From Xiphias gladius (Eukaryota; Chordata; Actinopteri; Istiophoriformes; Xiphiidae): DNA of 64,000 nt. The first letter of the stretch is position 1. Each line of letters starts with the position of its first letter. This document shows, in pieces, positions 1-11,600 of the stretch. The position numbers and the translations under genes are program-made. The notes below the pieces were generated by a model. It saw only the letters and a program-made list of their open reading frames with translations. It searched no databases and was not told the origin of the DNA. Where the stretch lies: positions 13,129,517 through 13,193,516 of the forward strand of contig NC_053414.1 in assembly GCF_016859285.1 (NCBI RefSeq), given 5' to 3'.

Positions 1-2351
1 TTTATGCATTTTTTAAAAACTATTACTATTATTCATCCGTAATTGAAACCGATTCTAAAACATGTGGTATTCATAATAATACAAAAATATTTATTACGAG
101 ATCTCTCTTTTAAATAAAACAATGTAATTTTTGAAATCAAAATCAGATGAAACAAGCTGGCAAACTAAATAACCAAAACGTTTTTAATAGGGGACGTTGT
201 CGTTAAGCTACATAAATGTAGTGTAAAGTAATCAAAAGGTATTTTGCAGTTGCTGTAAAATATTAGAAAAACAAGTCTGAAGGCGGAGTTAGTTTGAGAC
301 AGTTAAAGCTAACACTGGTTGCGCAATTCAGTGTTAGACAAAAACGTTGCAAAAAAAGTTGTTGTCAAACGTCAAAGATCACGGTTTCTCCAGTAAAACA
401 CCGAAATGGATACTGCGTCTCCATCTAAAAACATTTCGTATTATTGTGTGCTCAATTTATCCGGGCACGACAGTTAGTGCATTGATTTCTTTGAAACGAG
501 GAAGAGCAAAGCAGTAGCTTCCCATGGCCTGCTGATGCAGTCACTAATGACAAATGCAATGATTTTTGAGAGCTAGCTCGCTACAGGCTAGCCATTGCCC
601 CTTTTAAACGCTGCCGTGCGGTAGAGGAGCAGCTAGAGAGCTCTGTCTGGCCGCCATTAGCCAACCCAACAGCAACGGAAAGGATTGCGAATACACCCTT
701 AGTAAAGATTTTGTTTTTCGTTTTTTTTTTTCGTTAAACGAGGTTCCATGTGGGAAGTGGAATATTCCTATACGTCGAGCGAACGACCGATATTGCCAGT
801 TTGTTACAGGGCACTACATCGTTTTCAGGTCGAAGTGGCGAAGGAAATATATTGAGAACGGAAATTTAGTAAAAACAAAGATGGAGACAGTTCCTTTCTC
901 CCAGAGCTTCAAAGACGACAGAATGACAACATGGCGATCCCTGAGATACAGTATGCACTTCTCTGAACACTTCAATGGCGAAAAGTGCTGTTTAGGAAGA
1001 GTAATTATCGTTACTTGCACATTACCAAAATTATTTTTCGATGTTAAATTTGTTTTATTTCATGCATGGGTCGAGAGGAAACGCCGGCCGTCGAGTTTTT
1101 GCCTGCCCACGCATCAAGCGCGGTGCAACGGATCTCCGTGTCATTCAAGCAGGCTGACTCGGTTTTCCGAAGCCGCTGTCCAACAAATCGGTCCGTTTAG
1201 TTGCAAACAATGTGGAGTTTAGCTTTAATGACAGTTCGTGGAGCACAGAATAATTGTGTTTTGACGTTTTAAGTGTACGACTGGATATATTTTGATGCCT
1301 TTGACCGGTGTAGCGAAGGGGGTAATATGGCGGGAACAAAAATACTAAGTTAGGTGGCTGCTCTCTGAATGATTCTGACTCACCAGACTTAATTAAAAAA
1401 AAAAACAAAAACGTGTGCAATATTTACACCAGTGTAAACGCAAGGATGTGAAACTGTAACGTGGCTACTGCACAACTGTGTGTAAGCTATTTTATGGAAT
1501 TAACTGCTGCACACTCCCTTTTAAAACTTACGGATCGCAACAGCTTAAACGTGGCTTTAGACGAATAACGATTACGGGAATAGTTGGCTGCTTGTTCTAG
1601 TTTGTGTGGAAAAATCAACTGGCTATGGTTAGAGTAACAGTGGCTTAAGTGGTCAAGGTATGGATGACTCGTGAACCAAGTGACTGTTTTTTTTTTGTTG
1701 TCGCTGCTGAATCTGGCCATTTGATATTAACGTTAATGTACTCTACAGAAATTTCAAGACATGACTCGTGATCGGCGATGGCCCCTGTACATGTAACAAA
1801 AACTCAATTTTAGCACAAACGCCTTGAAGTTGTAAAGTGCATTTCTAATAAAAAAAGAGCCCCATTTTAGCAGTTATGCTAGCAGCAAACATGGCTTCCA
1901 AGGTCTGTATATAATATACCGCTCTGTGAATGCCAAACGCGGCGCAGGAAGCAAATTTCCTCATATATCAGCGTAAAAAGAAGTTTACTAATTGTGCTAC
2001 AACGGTGGAGTCGAGCTGTATCGTGTGTGCACCACTGACCAAGGAGGCTGCGAAACGGTTAAAGCACTGCAATAATGCCAGCAAGCTGAGGAATCGCCGT
2101 TTCAAAGTAACGATTGAATATAGCTTTTCTCATCTCCTTGCCCCTATACGCCCAATCCAGAGCAGTGTAGAGGATTAAGCTTGTTATGCGACTGTTTTCC
2201 ACCCGATTATAAACGAGAAACACAATCTAAAGCCCATGTGGTCACCATTACGTTAGCTACACAGGTCACTCGCAAAGCAAAAAAAGTAGCAAGCTAGCTA
2301 GCAAGAGGCTAGCCAGAAAACTAAGGGTTGGTTTTAAAAAGCACGACTCAC
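1..2351 (-). other. intron 1 of the anp32b-like gene (5' part)
   Basis: This stretch lies downstream of the ANP32 first exon on the minus strand and holds no further exon that I can recognise. In particular, nothing matches the leucine-rich repeat exon expected next. It is AT-rich with several short GCTAGC-type words around 540-600 and 2290-2320. The short open frames here have no family resemblance and no consistent splice sites. The remaining exons are presumably beyond the left edge. Confidence 0.6.
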
Positions 2352-2405
2352 ATCAGACGGTGTCCTGTTTCTTAGCTCCAAGTGGATCCTCTTTTTCATG
2401 TCCAT
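2352..2405 (-). CDS. anp32b: ANP32 family acidic nuclear phosphoprotein, exon 1 only (anp32b-like)
   Basis: Read on the minus strand, the exon starts at ATG 2405-2403 and encodes 18 codons: MDMKKRIHLELRNRTPSD. It ends in GAT followed by a GTGAGT donor, so the exon is phase 0. This is the signature N-terminus of ANP32 proteins, leucine-rich-repeat histone chaperones and phosphatase regulators with a long acidic tail. The MDMK opening matches ANP32B better than ANP32A (MEM). The rest of the protein is outside the window. It is divergent to hemgn, as in human 9q22 where ANP32B and HEMGN are neighbours, and this synteny supports the b assignment. The A/B paralogue choice is less sure than the family. 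Confidence 0.85.
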
Positions 2406-4979
2406 CTTGCCCCGTGAAAGTTAAACTTTTCTCTCTTGGGTTTTGGTGGGATCTTTAGTCCAAAGGCAGAGATGCCCTAATGGAGGGAGAATATAGGACT
2501 GTATAATGAACTGAGCCAAACGCTAAGTTAGTCGGAGAGAGGAGACAACCATGGAGGGAAACGGGACTGAAACAAAATATATGCTCAACAGCGCCATCTG
2601 CGTCCAGAAACGCCCATCGCCTCTACAAAGCCATTGCAGTCACAAAACATGACGCTGCCCCGAAACAGTGCTATGGTGCAATTTATTTCTGCAAGGAAAG
2701 TACTGTAATATGTTTAGTGAAGACACGGGCCTTTTGTCTGTACGCTCAATTTTATTAAATGAAGGAATGCAGAATACATGTCTACATTTTACGCAAAAAG
2801 CATTCAGCCAATTAGACGTCAAAAAGAAAAGTCGGTCATACGGTGAACTTTTATCTGCCTAACTTACCAAGTTTCATAGCTTGAAAACATGCCCACGTTT
2901 GATTATATATATTTAACGTCATATTGTTATTGTTGCATATTAAGTGTGTGACCATGGCAAACGTCTATCATCATAAACAATTCCTGTTGTGAATATTACT
3001 CAAACCTGTTGCCTACCAAGGCAAAATATCTGTTGTGTCATAATAGTCCGGGGAATGAAGACGCTAATCCGTGTGAGAATTTTTTTTTCAATAAACTGCA
3101 TCATGCATAAGTTGTGTTGTACTCTGTTGATTCATAAATGCCTGATTCTTTTCCACCGTTTTCACACATTGCTAGGAGGGGTATGTTTGGTTTGCAGTAA
3201 AGAGAGCATTGTGTATGCATATGGTAGTGGAGTCGGGTACCCGTCCACCCCCAACCCCCTTTGCTTCCTGAGACACGACTGCACTCAAGTAAAGGTCTGC
3301 TGAGTATGAATTGTTGATTTTTCTGAATAAAACTCTGAATCATTGACATTCTGGGTGTTTGTAAAATCATGGATTTAGTTTTAAAGTTGCTTGTATAGTA
3401 AAGATGTAAAAGAAAAAAGACTAGGCAATAATACTGTACACTCACTATATCCACTGTCGAGGGCAGATGAATATAGAATACCTTATCTTTGGCCTTGTGC
3501 GTGTTACAATTACTGTATATATACTGTCTCTAAAATCATTGTTTGGTAGTTGAGACGGCACACCAGAAGATGGCACTGTAATATCTGCTTTGACATTCCT
3601 CAAACTTGATTGTTGTGTGTGTCAGTGACAGCCTTTTTACTAATAAATTTTTACCAATAATCAGTCATTTGCAACGACGTGCATACTTGGTACAAGTCCA
3701 TTCTTGTGTCTGCAGGACTTTGATGAGGCTGAAGAGTGAACTGTGTGCAGCCTATGATCTTTTGACCAGCTGGAAGTCAACACAGATGCTGGTGGTGCTG
3801 GTGATCATCTGAGATGTCCAAGGTAGTTTGAATTTGAGTGTGCATGGATCGGTTTTTGATTCCCAGAGACGGAGATTGCATCTAACCCTGGACAACACCG
3901 GTGAAGGTGCAGATCCACTGCACTATTACATGAATCAGACAATAACTTAGAAATGCTTACCGTTTCTCTTACTACAACTTCATAAAGTGTGTGTGTGTGT
4001 GTGTGTGGATTGCAAGAAGCTCCTTCAATACAGCAGCGAGTGAATTTAACAATGGACCTTCAACATTTTCCCCTACAATGCTGGAGGCAATTGGCAGTTG
4101 AGTGTTATTTACTCTGCTGGACAGCTTCTCTCACTGAGTGGCTCAAACACACACATCAGAGCTCAATGTGCTGCGAGAAGATTGAGAACACACCCTAACT
4201 GAGCAGCTCTCCATCTGTGAGATAAGATGGGTATGCCCCCACTCTATTCGAAAGGATTTCTTGCTTGGTCTCTGACCATCCACTGGCTTTTCGCCACAGT
4301 AGTTTAACCCAAGTACTACAAAGCACATATTTTTTACTAGAAAAATAGACACATTTAGCCTGTTGACTGATTTTTATTTCTGCATATTATTCATGCACAG
4401 AGCAGCATGTACTTTATATATCACGTTCAGAACTTGATTTAACTACCTGTTTTGTACCCTTCACCAATATTAAGCAATTTAGTCATTGAATAACCGTCTA
4501 AATTCAGTCAAAGCAGACATTTCCCATTGCTAAGCAACAGCAACATTTTACTAATGACTCCTAGCTTGCACATTAATATGTATGCAAAACAGAAAAGTGC
4601 CTTTTATTATCCAGTCTTTCGCTAGTTTAATGAAGACATCATTACACACACACAATTGTTGCTTTACTTTTGAGCAGCGGTCAAGAAAGCTTGTATTTTC
4701 TCCGTTACTACTACATACATACTGTATTTCATTCCTATCATGCACCACCCACACACAACATGCTCCAGTCTTCTTCTTTTTTTCTGTCAGTGCTGTGCCA
4801 ACTCCTCCAGCTTTACAAATATGATAAGACCAAAGCTGCAGGAACTCTCCCAGCATTATGGTAATGGTTAACCAGATAATTTTAGGGGTGGGTATAGAAA
4901 ACAGTCAGAAGTTATTCTGTCTCCATCTCTGCGCTCGCCCGCCTTCAATGAGTTGAATTCATTCATAGTAGGACTCAGA
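2406..4979. other. intergenic/5' regulatory region between anp32b and hemgn
   Basis: About 2.6 kb separates the two divergent start codons. The left part (2406 to about 2600) should hold the anp32b 5'UTR and promoter, and the right part the hemgn promoter. I see no coding exon. It holds a short GT run near 3986-4005 and GATA motifs at 4221-4226 and 4823-4828. Confidence 0.5.
4743..4828 (+). promoter_or_regulatory. candidate erythroid promoter of hemgn (CACCC + GATA)
   Basis: A CACCACCCACAC stretch (from about 4743) of the CACCC type bound by KLF factors lies about 70 bases upstream of a GATAAG motif at 4823-4828, some 150 bases before the hemgn ATG. A second AGATAAG lies at 4220-4226. Paired GATA and CACCC elements are the known hallmark of erythroid promoters, and mammalian HEMGN is a GATA1 target. 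The motifs are visible; their use is inferred. Confidence 0.4.
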
Positions 4980-6859
4980 ATGGAGGAGACGTTGCAACAA
5001 GAGAAACAAGAGTTGGAATATAAAAATCCGAATGAGGACGAAGGTAACATTTGAAATGTCTCCTCTTCTTTAGAAATTAAGTCCTTCAGTATTTCCACTC
5101 TAGAAGTTGAGTGTTCCAGTTATTCATTTACATACTGTGTGGTGTCCTTTGATCAACTCAGACACAGAAACCTTGTAGTCAACATCTAAACTGCATTACT
5201 ACAGAAAATGAGAGACAAGTTTAGCCTGTCTGTGTAATTGTATTTTAGAAACCAAGTGTGAACATGTTTCTGTCAGAGACTTGCCAGTGTGTAGCTGAAA
5301 GAAAACACTGTCTGTAACCCATGTCTTTATATGTCATCGGTCAGTGACATTAGCCAGTTATGCCTTACAAATACTGCCCTGTGTATCTTTGATTTCATAC
5401 TGCGCTTGTTTACGTGGTTTCTTTGCGTGGGTTTCTGTTTTAAAGGTGGGATCCGTCGCCGATTGCGGGACAGGGATCTTCTCAGGAAGAGAAAGGCCGA
5501 AGCAGAGGAAAAGGAAACTAACCAGTGGGTTTTTGGGTAAATTTATAGAACAGCACAGTCAACGTTAGTGACATGACCTAAATTTAAAGCTACGCTCATT
5601 TGGAGTAACCATGTTTGGTTTAGCAGTGAAGAAGCTCCACAAATTTAAGAACTTACACCAGTGTAACGATACTCTAAATAAATGTTCCAATGCGGGTGAA
5701 AACAGAGACAGGAGTTTTAGTAAAGTTATTAAGGCTTATTACCACAACTTGTTTTATAAAACAGTACTTTACAGTGCAGAGTGAATTATCAGCAACCTCG
5801 CTGCTTATCATTCCTCTGGTTTATATTGAATATGGAGCAAGAGGAAACCAAAGGTTGCTCTGGTGTTTCTATTGCAGCCCCAGATCCAGGTCAAGGACTT
5901 TGTACTATTAGCTTTGCAGAAGTATCACAAAGAGCTGTATCACTGTCCACTGCTGCTGATTACAATTGTTGTGCTCTTTCAGGGTTGAGAGCCAGAGGAA
6001 AAGATCAAGGGCCGACGAGAGGAGTGGCACAAAGAAGAGAGGGAGGCCCAGGAAGACTGGGCCCGTGCCGGAGATATCTGTCATTCAGGAAGAGGCGGCA
6101 ATTGCTCAGGAAACTCCTTCAGTAGTGGTGGTGCCTGAACCTATGGGGGTCATCTTGGATCAAACATTAGGTTCTCTGACCCCCTTACTTGCCGTGGACA
6201 GTGACACACTTGAGTCACAACCAGCATCTGTCCTCGCTGCTTCTATTCCCGAGGTTGGATCTGTCCAAAGCTCTGTCCTTGCTCCTTTTCTGACTTCTCC
6301 AGTTCCAGTTAACCAGACTCCAGCTCTTGTTTTACCCTCAGCTCCTGATAAATCTCCCGCCAGTGTTCTAGATACGGCTCCAATCCCCTTTCAAGATTCA
6401 GCTCCAGCCCCAGCTACTGCTCCAGATGCTGTTCCAGTCCCAGCTCTGTCCCAAGCCCCTGTTCCATTTGCAGGTCCTGCTCCTCCCCAGATGAAGACCC
6501 TCTACACAGAATCACAAGGCAGGGAGGCCCTTGACCAGGTCCTGATTGAGGACTTGGGCCCAGATGAGGAGGAAGACATCTCTCCATCGCAAGAACAAGG
6601 AGGTGATGAAGGTAAAAATGTTGTGGAAGTACAACGCCAGAAGCAATCCTTTGAAAAATGACCTGGTTTAAGAGTTTCTGACAATATATGCTTGGTTCAA
6701 ATGTACTTTTCCTCTTAATATTAACTACATACTGTCTGTCTGCTTTTTATAGATTTGAGTGAGACACCGTCGATCAATGTACCTGAACAAAACAAAATGC
6801 TCTCAATTCCAACTTTGTCCTCTCCGCCTCCACCACAAGAATATCTCCCTGGAAATTAA
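4980..6859 (+). CDS. hemgn: hemogen, erythroid nuclear regulator (4 coding exons)
   Basis: Exons are 4980-5043, 5446-5536, 5983-6611 and 6753-6859; they join in frame to 891 nt (296 aa). Exon 2 gives the conserved hemogen core at residues 28-52 (LRDRDLLRKRKAE, then KETNQWVFG), closely matching the mammalian block. Residues 56-77 are very basic and contain KKRGRPRK, a nuclear signal with an AT-hook core. The middle (about 85-215) is a low-complexity Pro/Ala/Val/Ser region with PAPxP-like repeats, and residues about 235-260 are acidic (DEEED), a plausible transactivation segment. Mammalian hemogen promotes erythroid differentiation in the nucleus. Start choice: the first ATG of an exon that splices in phase into the conserved block. 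Neighbours anp32b and trmo are the same as in human. Confidence 0.88.
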
Positions 6860-7217
6860 TTCTAATTTTCCTAAAACACACTTTTCAGATACTGCCTCAG
6901 TACTTCCTTTTGTGTCACAATTTGTATCTGAGTATTATTGTGGTTAGTTTCAGCCTGTTGGTTGAAGAGAACAAACATTTTGAGTGTATGCATTGCTTAT
7001 TTGAAAAACGTATGAATTCAAACCAAGCCTGTATGCTTATTTATTCTTGGTTTGTGCTTCACTGCGAAGTTCTTGAATTTTATTTTTTACTTTGCATTTA
7101 GTTTATAGCAAAATTTGCCTGCTTTTATTTAAAAGTAAATGGTATGAATCACTGATAATGATGTATATGTAATTGTGGATTTATTTGATTGAATTTTGTA
7201 AAAGTTGTTTTTCACCT

Positions 7218-7223
7218 AATAAA
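7218..7223 (+). terminator. hemgn polyadenylation signal (AATAAA)
   Basis: A canonical AATAAA lies 360 bases after the hemgn stop, in AT-rich 3'UTR-like sequence and followed by T/GT-rich bases. It is the best placed signal before trmo. Confidence 0.6.
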
Positions 7224-7689
7224 ATACACTGCTTATATCATCTGACTGTGGTCATTATTATTTGTGTCATTCACAGCCACACATCTTAGTGTGTAAATGA
7301 AAATTCGACAAATACATGATCAACATTCAATTGATTTTATCCTTTCATTCACCATCTTACAAAATTTGTTAAGACCATAGATCCTTCTTTTTGTGTGTGC
7401 AGGCTCTAATGAGACTGTCAATTCATTTTGATTTGATGATGGATTTAAGCATAATTATGGCCAAATTGAATGTAAACACATCAACAATAAAGCGTTGTCC
7501 ACTCTGTTTAGTGAAATTAAAAAGGATATTTCTATTATTGCTCACAGTGAGAACAGAATATCTGCAAAAACATACAGTATATCACCAATCCTTGTTTGTT
7601 AAAGCACGTGCAGCCAAACATCTGGCTCTACTGCATCTGCCTGTTTGTAAAACAGTTATTTTGCTGGTAAGTTTACACTTTACTGTATA

Positions 7690-8010
7690 CAGGAGTGCTT
7701 TTACTTCCGGAAAAGTAACGCTACCACAATGTAAAAATACTTTATTACAAATAAAAGTAATGCATTCAAATTTTACTTAAGTAAAAGTACTACTCGAACT
7801 ACTAATACTAGTATTATCAAAAAAATATATAAAGTGCTGATAATGCAGCAGAGTGACCTCTGTCAGTGTGATGTTATTATGTATTATATTTTTATTGTTT
7901 ATTATTACATTACATTCATTAGCACGTGAGCAGCATTTTAATGCTGCAGCACGTGAGCCGGGGGCCAGTTGCAACTACTTGATATTCTGTTTCATCTATA
8001 ACTGCACATT
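7690..8010. mobile_element. hAT-type MITE copy 1
   Basis: It contains the family words TTTTACTTAAGTAAAAGTAC and AGCATTTTAATG that recur in the copies near 48.5, 51.6 and 53.7 kb. An internal inverted repeat (GCAGCATT/AATGCTGC), flanked by CACGTGAG on both sides, sits at about 7922-7960. No coding capacity. The family name is inferred from this recurrent teleost pattern. Confidence 0.5.
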
Positions 8011-8589
8011 TGTGTGAGATTAATGTATAGTTTGTATGTAAAGTCTGAACCAGCGAAGTTTATTAAAGCTGCCAGCAGGATGCAGAACAATATCTAGCCT
8101 CTGACATGTAGTAGAGTGACAGCAAATGCAAGCACTCAAGACCAGCACTTGGGTAGATGTAACGAGTTACATTCCAGCAGTGACTACACGGTATGTTGTA
8201 GTACATTTTTTGTGTACTTGTTCTGTAGTTGTAAATAAAGCTCGACACACACACACACACAAAAAAAAAACAACACCGTAGCTGAAACGACTCTTGGCTG
8301 CCCTCTGCTGGCATAAAACATGCCCAGCGCAGATTTATCAATGGCGTGTGCAACATGCTTGCTTTTTTTTTTTTTGCCGTGCAGTGGCGCGTGCACGTTG
8401 CGCCAACCTGCGAAACACGCACGATGTGCCAAAGTGGCAGGGGGCGGCTTTGCTGCCTCAGACGCGCCGTCAGTCGGTGGCGTGTCACGCGAAGCACTCC
8501 TGGTCGGCCAACCATAAAAGCCGACGTGCGTTTCCGCATTGGGGAAGCTCCCACGTGTTTCGCCAGCGTGTATTGTGTGTGTGTCTGTG

Positions 8590-8628
8590 CAGCAGCAGCA
8601 GCAGCACCGGCGGCGGCGGCGGCGGCGG
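8590..8628 (+). repeat. compound (CAG)n-(CGG)7 repeat in the trmo 5' leader
   Basis: About five CAG units (8590-8606) are followed by seven perfect CGG units (8608-8628), 52 bases before the trmo ATG. The surroundings (about 8370-8640) are the most GC/CpG-rich part of the region, so this is probably the trmo promoter and 5'UTR. Confidence 0.75.
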
Positions 8629-8680
8629 CTAGTCGAAGCGGACTTACGGGGTCTTATTTGTCACCTTCTGTAGCGGCAGG

Positions 8681-11600
8681 ATGAGTCCTCTGTGTGACTG
8701 CTGCGGCGAGAACATCAGTAGGCTGAACCAGCAGGTTTCTGTGATGAGAAAGGAAATCAAGAACCTGAGGTGCCCTCACAACGTCACAGATCTCCTAATA
8801 ACCTTTGTGACAGTTCACTATGTGACCTTCTGTGTTCCTCTGGCACATTGAGCTCTCACCCTCCTTATTTTTTCTGAACGCTGCTTTAAATCTTACCACA
8901 TTTGACCTGTCGCAACACCGGCCTTCTTTTGTCAGCAGTTCTGATTTTTTTTTTTCTCTCTCTCTCTCTCTCTCTCGCTTTCTTTTTTCAACAGGCAGAT
9001 GTTGGACAGCGCAGTTCGAGCACATCGCAAACATATGATGTCAATTGAGTCTGCTGTGTCAAGGACTGGACTCTGTGAAGCTGACAAAGACCAGACACCA
9101 CCACCACCACCACAGGCTGCATTAGAGCAAGGTAATTACAAATGTAGGTTTGGGCAAATTACATGCTTTGTTGATTTCTGAGGTCAAAAGGAGTAAATAG
9201 CACCCCTGCAGCAAACAGAATGAGCCTTTCTTCAAATGTCAACGCACTTTCACTTTTTATTTCATGCACTTCTTATGCTTCTATGTTTGTTTTTATATTA
9301 AGCAACAGACCCTAGCACTGTGCCCAAGACAAATTTCCCCTCTTGGACAAAAAAGTTTACTTTACTTAAAAAAAACTGGATAAAAAAACAGTGGCATCTG
9401 CAACGGTTTGGGCACCCTACTAAGTGAGTACTTAGTAACCCCGGCTGTGATGCATGGGGATGGAAATATATTCTGCTTTGGGGTTGTCTGGCTGCCAGCG
9501 AGACGGTAAACATTGCACCGATAGAGAGAAGAATTGGTTCCACTAAATATCAGCGAATGCTGGATGCCATCGTCCTGCAGTCGGTGAAGAAAGTGAAACT
9601 GAAAAGAGTCTGCCTTCTACAACGGGACAATGAGCCAAAGCAGACCTGAAAATCCACCATGAACCACTTCAAGAAACACAAGCTGAAGCTTTTGGATCAG
9701 CCCTCACAGTCCCCTGGCCCCAACATCAAAATCTGAGGGTTGATCTTAAACATGCTGTGTGTGCAAGGGCAGCCTAAAAACATCCCAGAACCTGAAGTGA
9801 TCTGTGAAAACTCCCAAATCAAGGACAGAAAGAGTCTTAGGTGGCTGCAAAAACTGTTTGCAAGCTTTAATATCTGCCACATGGCACAATTACTATTGAA
9901 TTTATTTCTAGTTTTTAAGTTCATAAAAATTAAAAAGTCAATTTGAAGACAGGCTAATTTTTAATAAATCTTTTTGCTGCAGGGCATTTGTGTTTTAATT
10001 TTACTAATTTGCCTAGGGATGCCCTTTAGCATACAACTGTATGATTAGTAAAATTGTGAAGTCACCCGCAATTGTAATATAAGACAGGTGGAGGTTTTTT
10101 TTCATCAGAACTTTCTAAGAAGAAACTCTCTATATCCATCTGCTATACATTAGCATGATGTTGTCGTAGTTCATAAAAATGCATCACCACTTGTAAGGAA
10201 AAGAAAATCTTTATTCATCCCAGAGTAATGTTTTAGTACCAAAGATGCTCAGTATACATTGTGAAATAAATTAGAGCTGCAACTAATGATTATTTTTCCT
10301 CATTGATATATTTGTTGATATTTTGGTTCGCTGATTAGTCATTTAGTCGATGAAATAAAAATTTTAAAAAAGACCAAAAAAAGGCCATAAGTTCCCAGAG
10401 CTTAAGTTGACGTGTTAAGACAGATGTTTTTCAACAGTGCAAAACCCAAAGATATTCTATTTCCAATGATATCGTGAAAATCAGAAAAGCTTTACATTTG
10501 TGAAACTGGAACCAACAAATGTTCTATATTTAATTCTTGATTGATTGTCAAAGTAGCCGATAAAATTTTTGTCAGTCAACTAGTCAATTAAATGACCGAT
10601 GATTTCAGCACTTAAATAAATATGTACATATTATAGCGTATGATATACTATGCATCTTTACTTTGTTAAATGAATATAAACATACATACAAATAAATGCA
10701 GAAATAATAAATACACTTGTAGTATAAAGAGAGTTGCAAAGTACAAATGATGGTGCAACACAAGAGTGAAAGAGCCTGATACGTTACTGTTTTATAAATT
10801 ACAAGTAGTGAAAACAAAAACGCACACACACACACACACACACACACGTGCCTCTGTGATTATTACTGTGTTACAAATGTTCCAAATCAACACGATATCG
10901 TTAATGGTGTAACATTGCAGGAAACATCCAGACAGTCCCGATCGGCTACATCAGTTCCTGTTTCTCGGTGAAGAATGGGACACCCAGACAGCCCACCATT
11001 TGTGGCCCCTCGAGAGCGGCACTGCGCATCCAGCAGAGCGTCTTCAATAACCCGGAGCACGCCCTGGCAGGCCTGGAGCAGTACTCCCATGTCTGGTGTG
11101 TCCCATGCAGTTGGCGTACCGCATGTTTTAACAGTTTATCTCTGTGTACCTTCCACTGGCCAGTCCACAGGGTGGTGTTGCAGCATCTCAAAATTTTAGC
11201 AAAAAGTATTATTGCTGGCTGTATTAATGAAACAGTGTTAAGCAATATTTTCCAGTCTGCTGCCTCTGTTTTGTGCCAATGCAGCAGTGACTCAAAAGGA
11301 ACAATAGTATTATTCTGCATATGGGTTCAACAGGGTGAATGTAGGTTTTTGAGGTTTGGCCACAAGCTTCATTTTATTTCAAGCTTCAGGAGTTACACGT
11401 AGAGTGGTTGACAAAAGTATCTACAAAACCATTGATAATTCTTTAATGTTATTGCACCGAGGCTTGAATTAAAGCCATTAAATGTTTCTGTGTCTCATCC
11501 TGTGTTTTCCTTGCTTGAACAAAGCGTTCTTGTTTCCCGTCTAATGTGGGCGTATGAAACCCTTTGAGACTGGTATTGTTTTAAAGGCAGTATAATTCAA

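Noticed and set aside
881-1222. 113-codon plus open frame
   Set aside because: It lies in the inferred anp32b intron, has no similarity or splice support, and its composition is like its surroundings.
5781-6125. Alternative frame across the hemgn intron 2/exon 3 boundary
   Set aside because: Shadow of the real exon; the spliced frame gives the conserved GVESQRKR join.
7391-7780. 129-codon plus open frame downstream of hemgn
   Set aside because: It runs from non-coding DNA into the MITE. No family resemblance, no splice sites.
8063-8554. 163-codon minus open frame upstream of trmo
   Set aside because: It includes translated (AC)n and poly(A) runs and lies antisense to the trmo promoter. Chance frame in GC-richer DNA.
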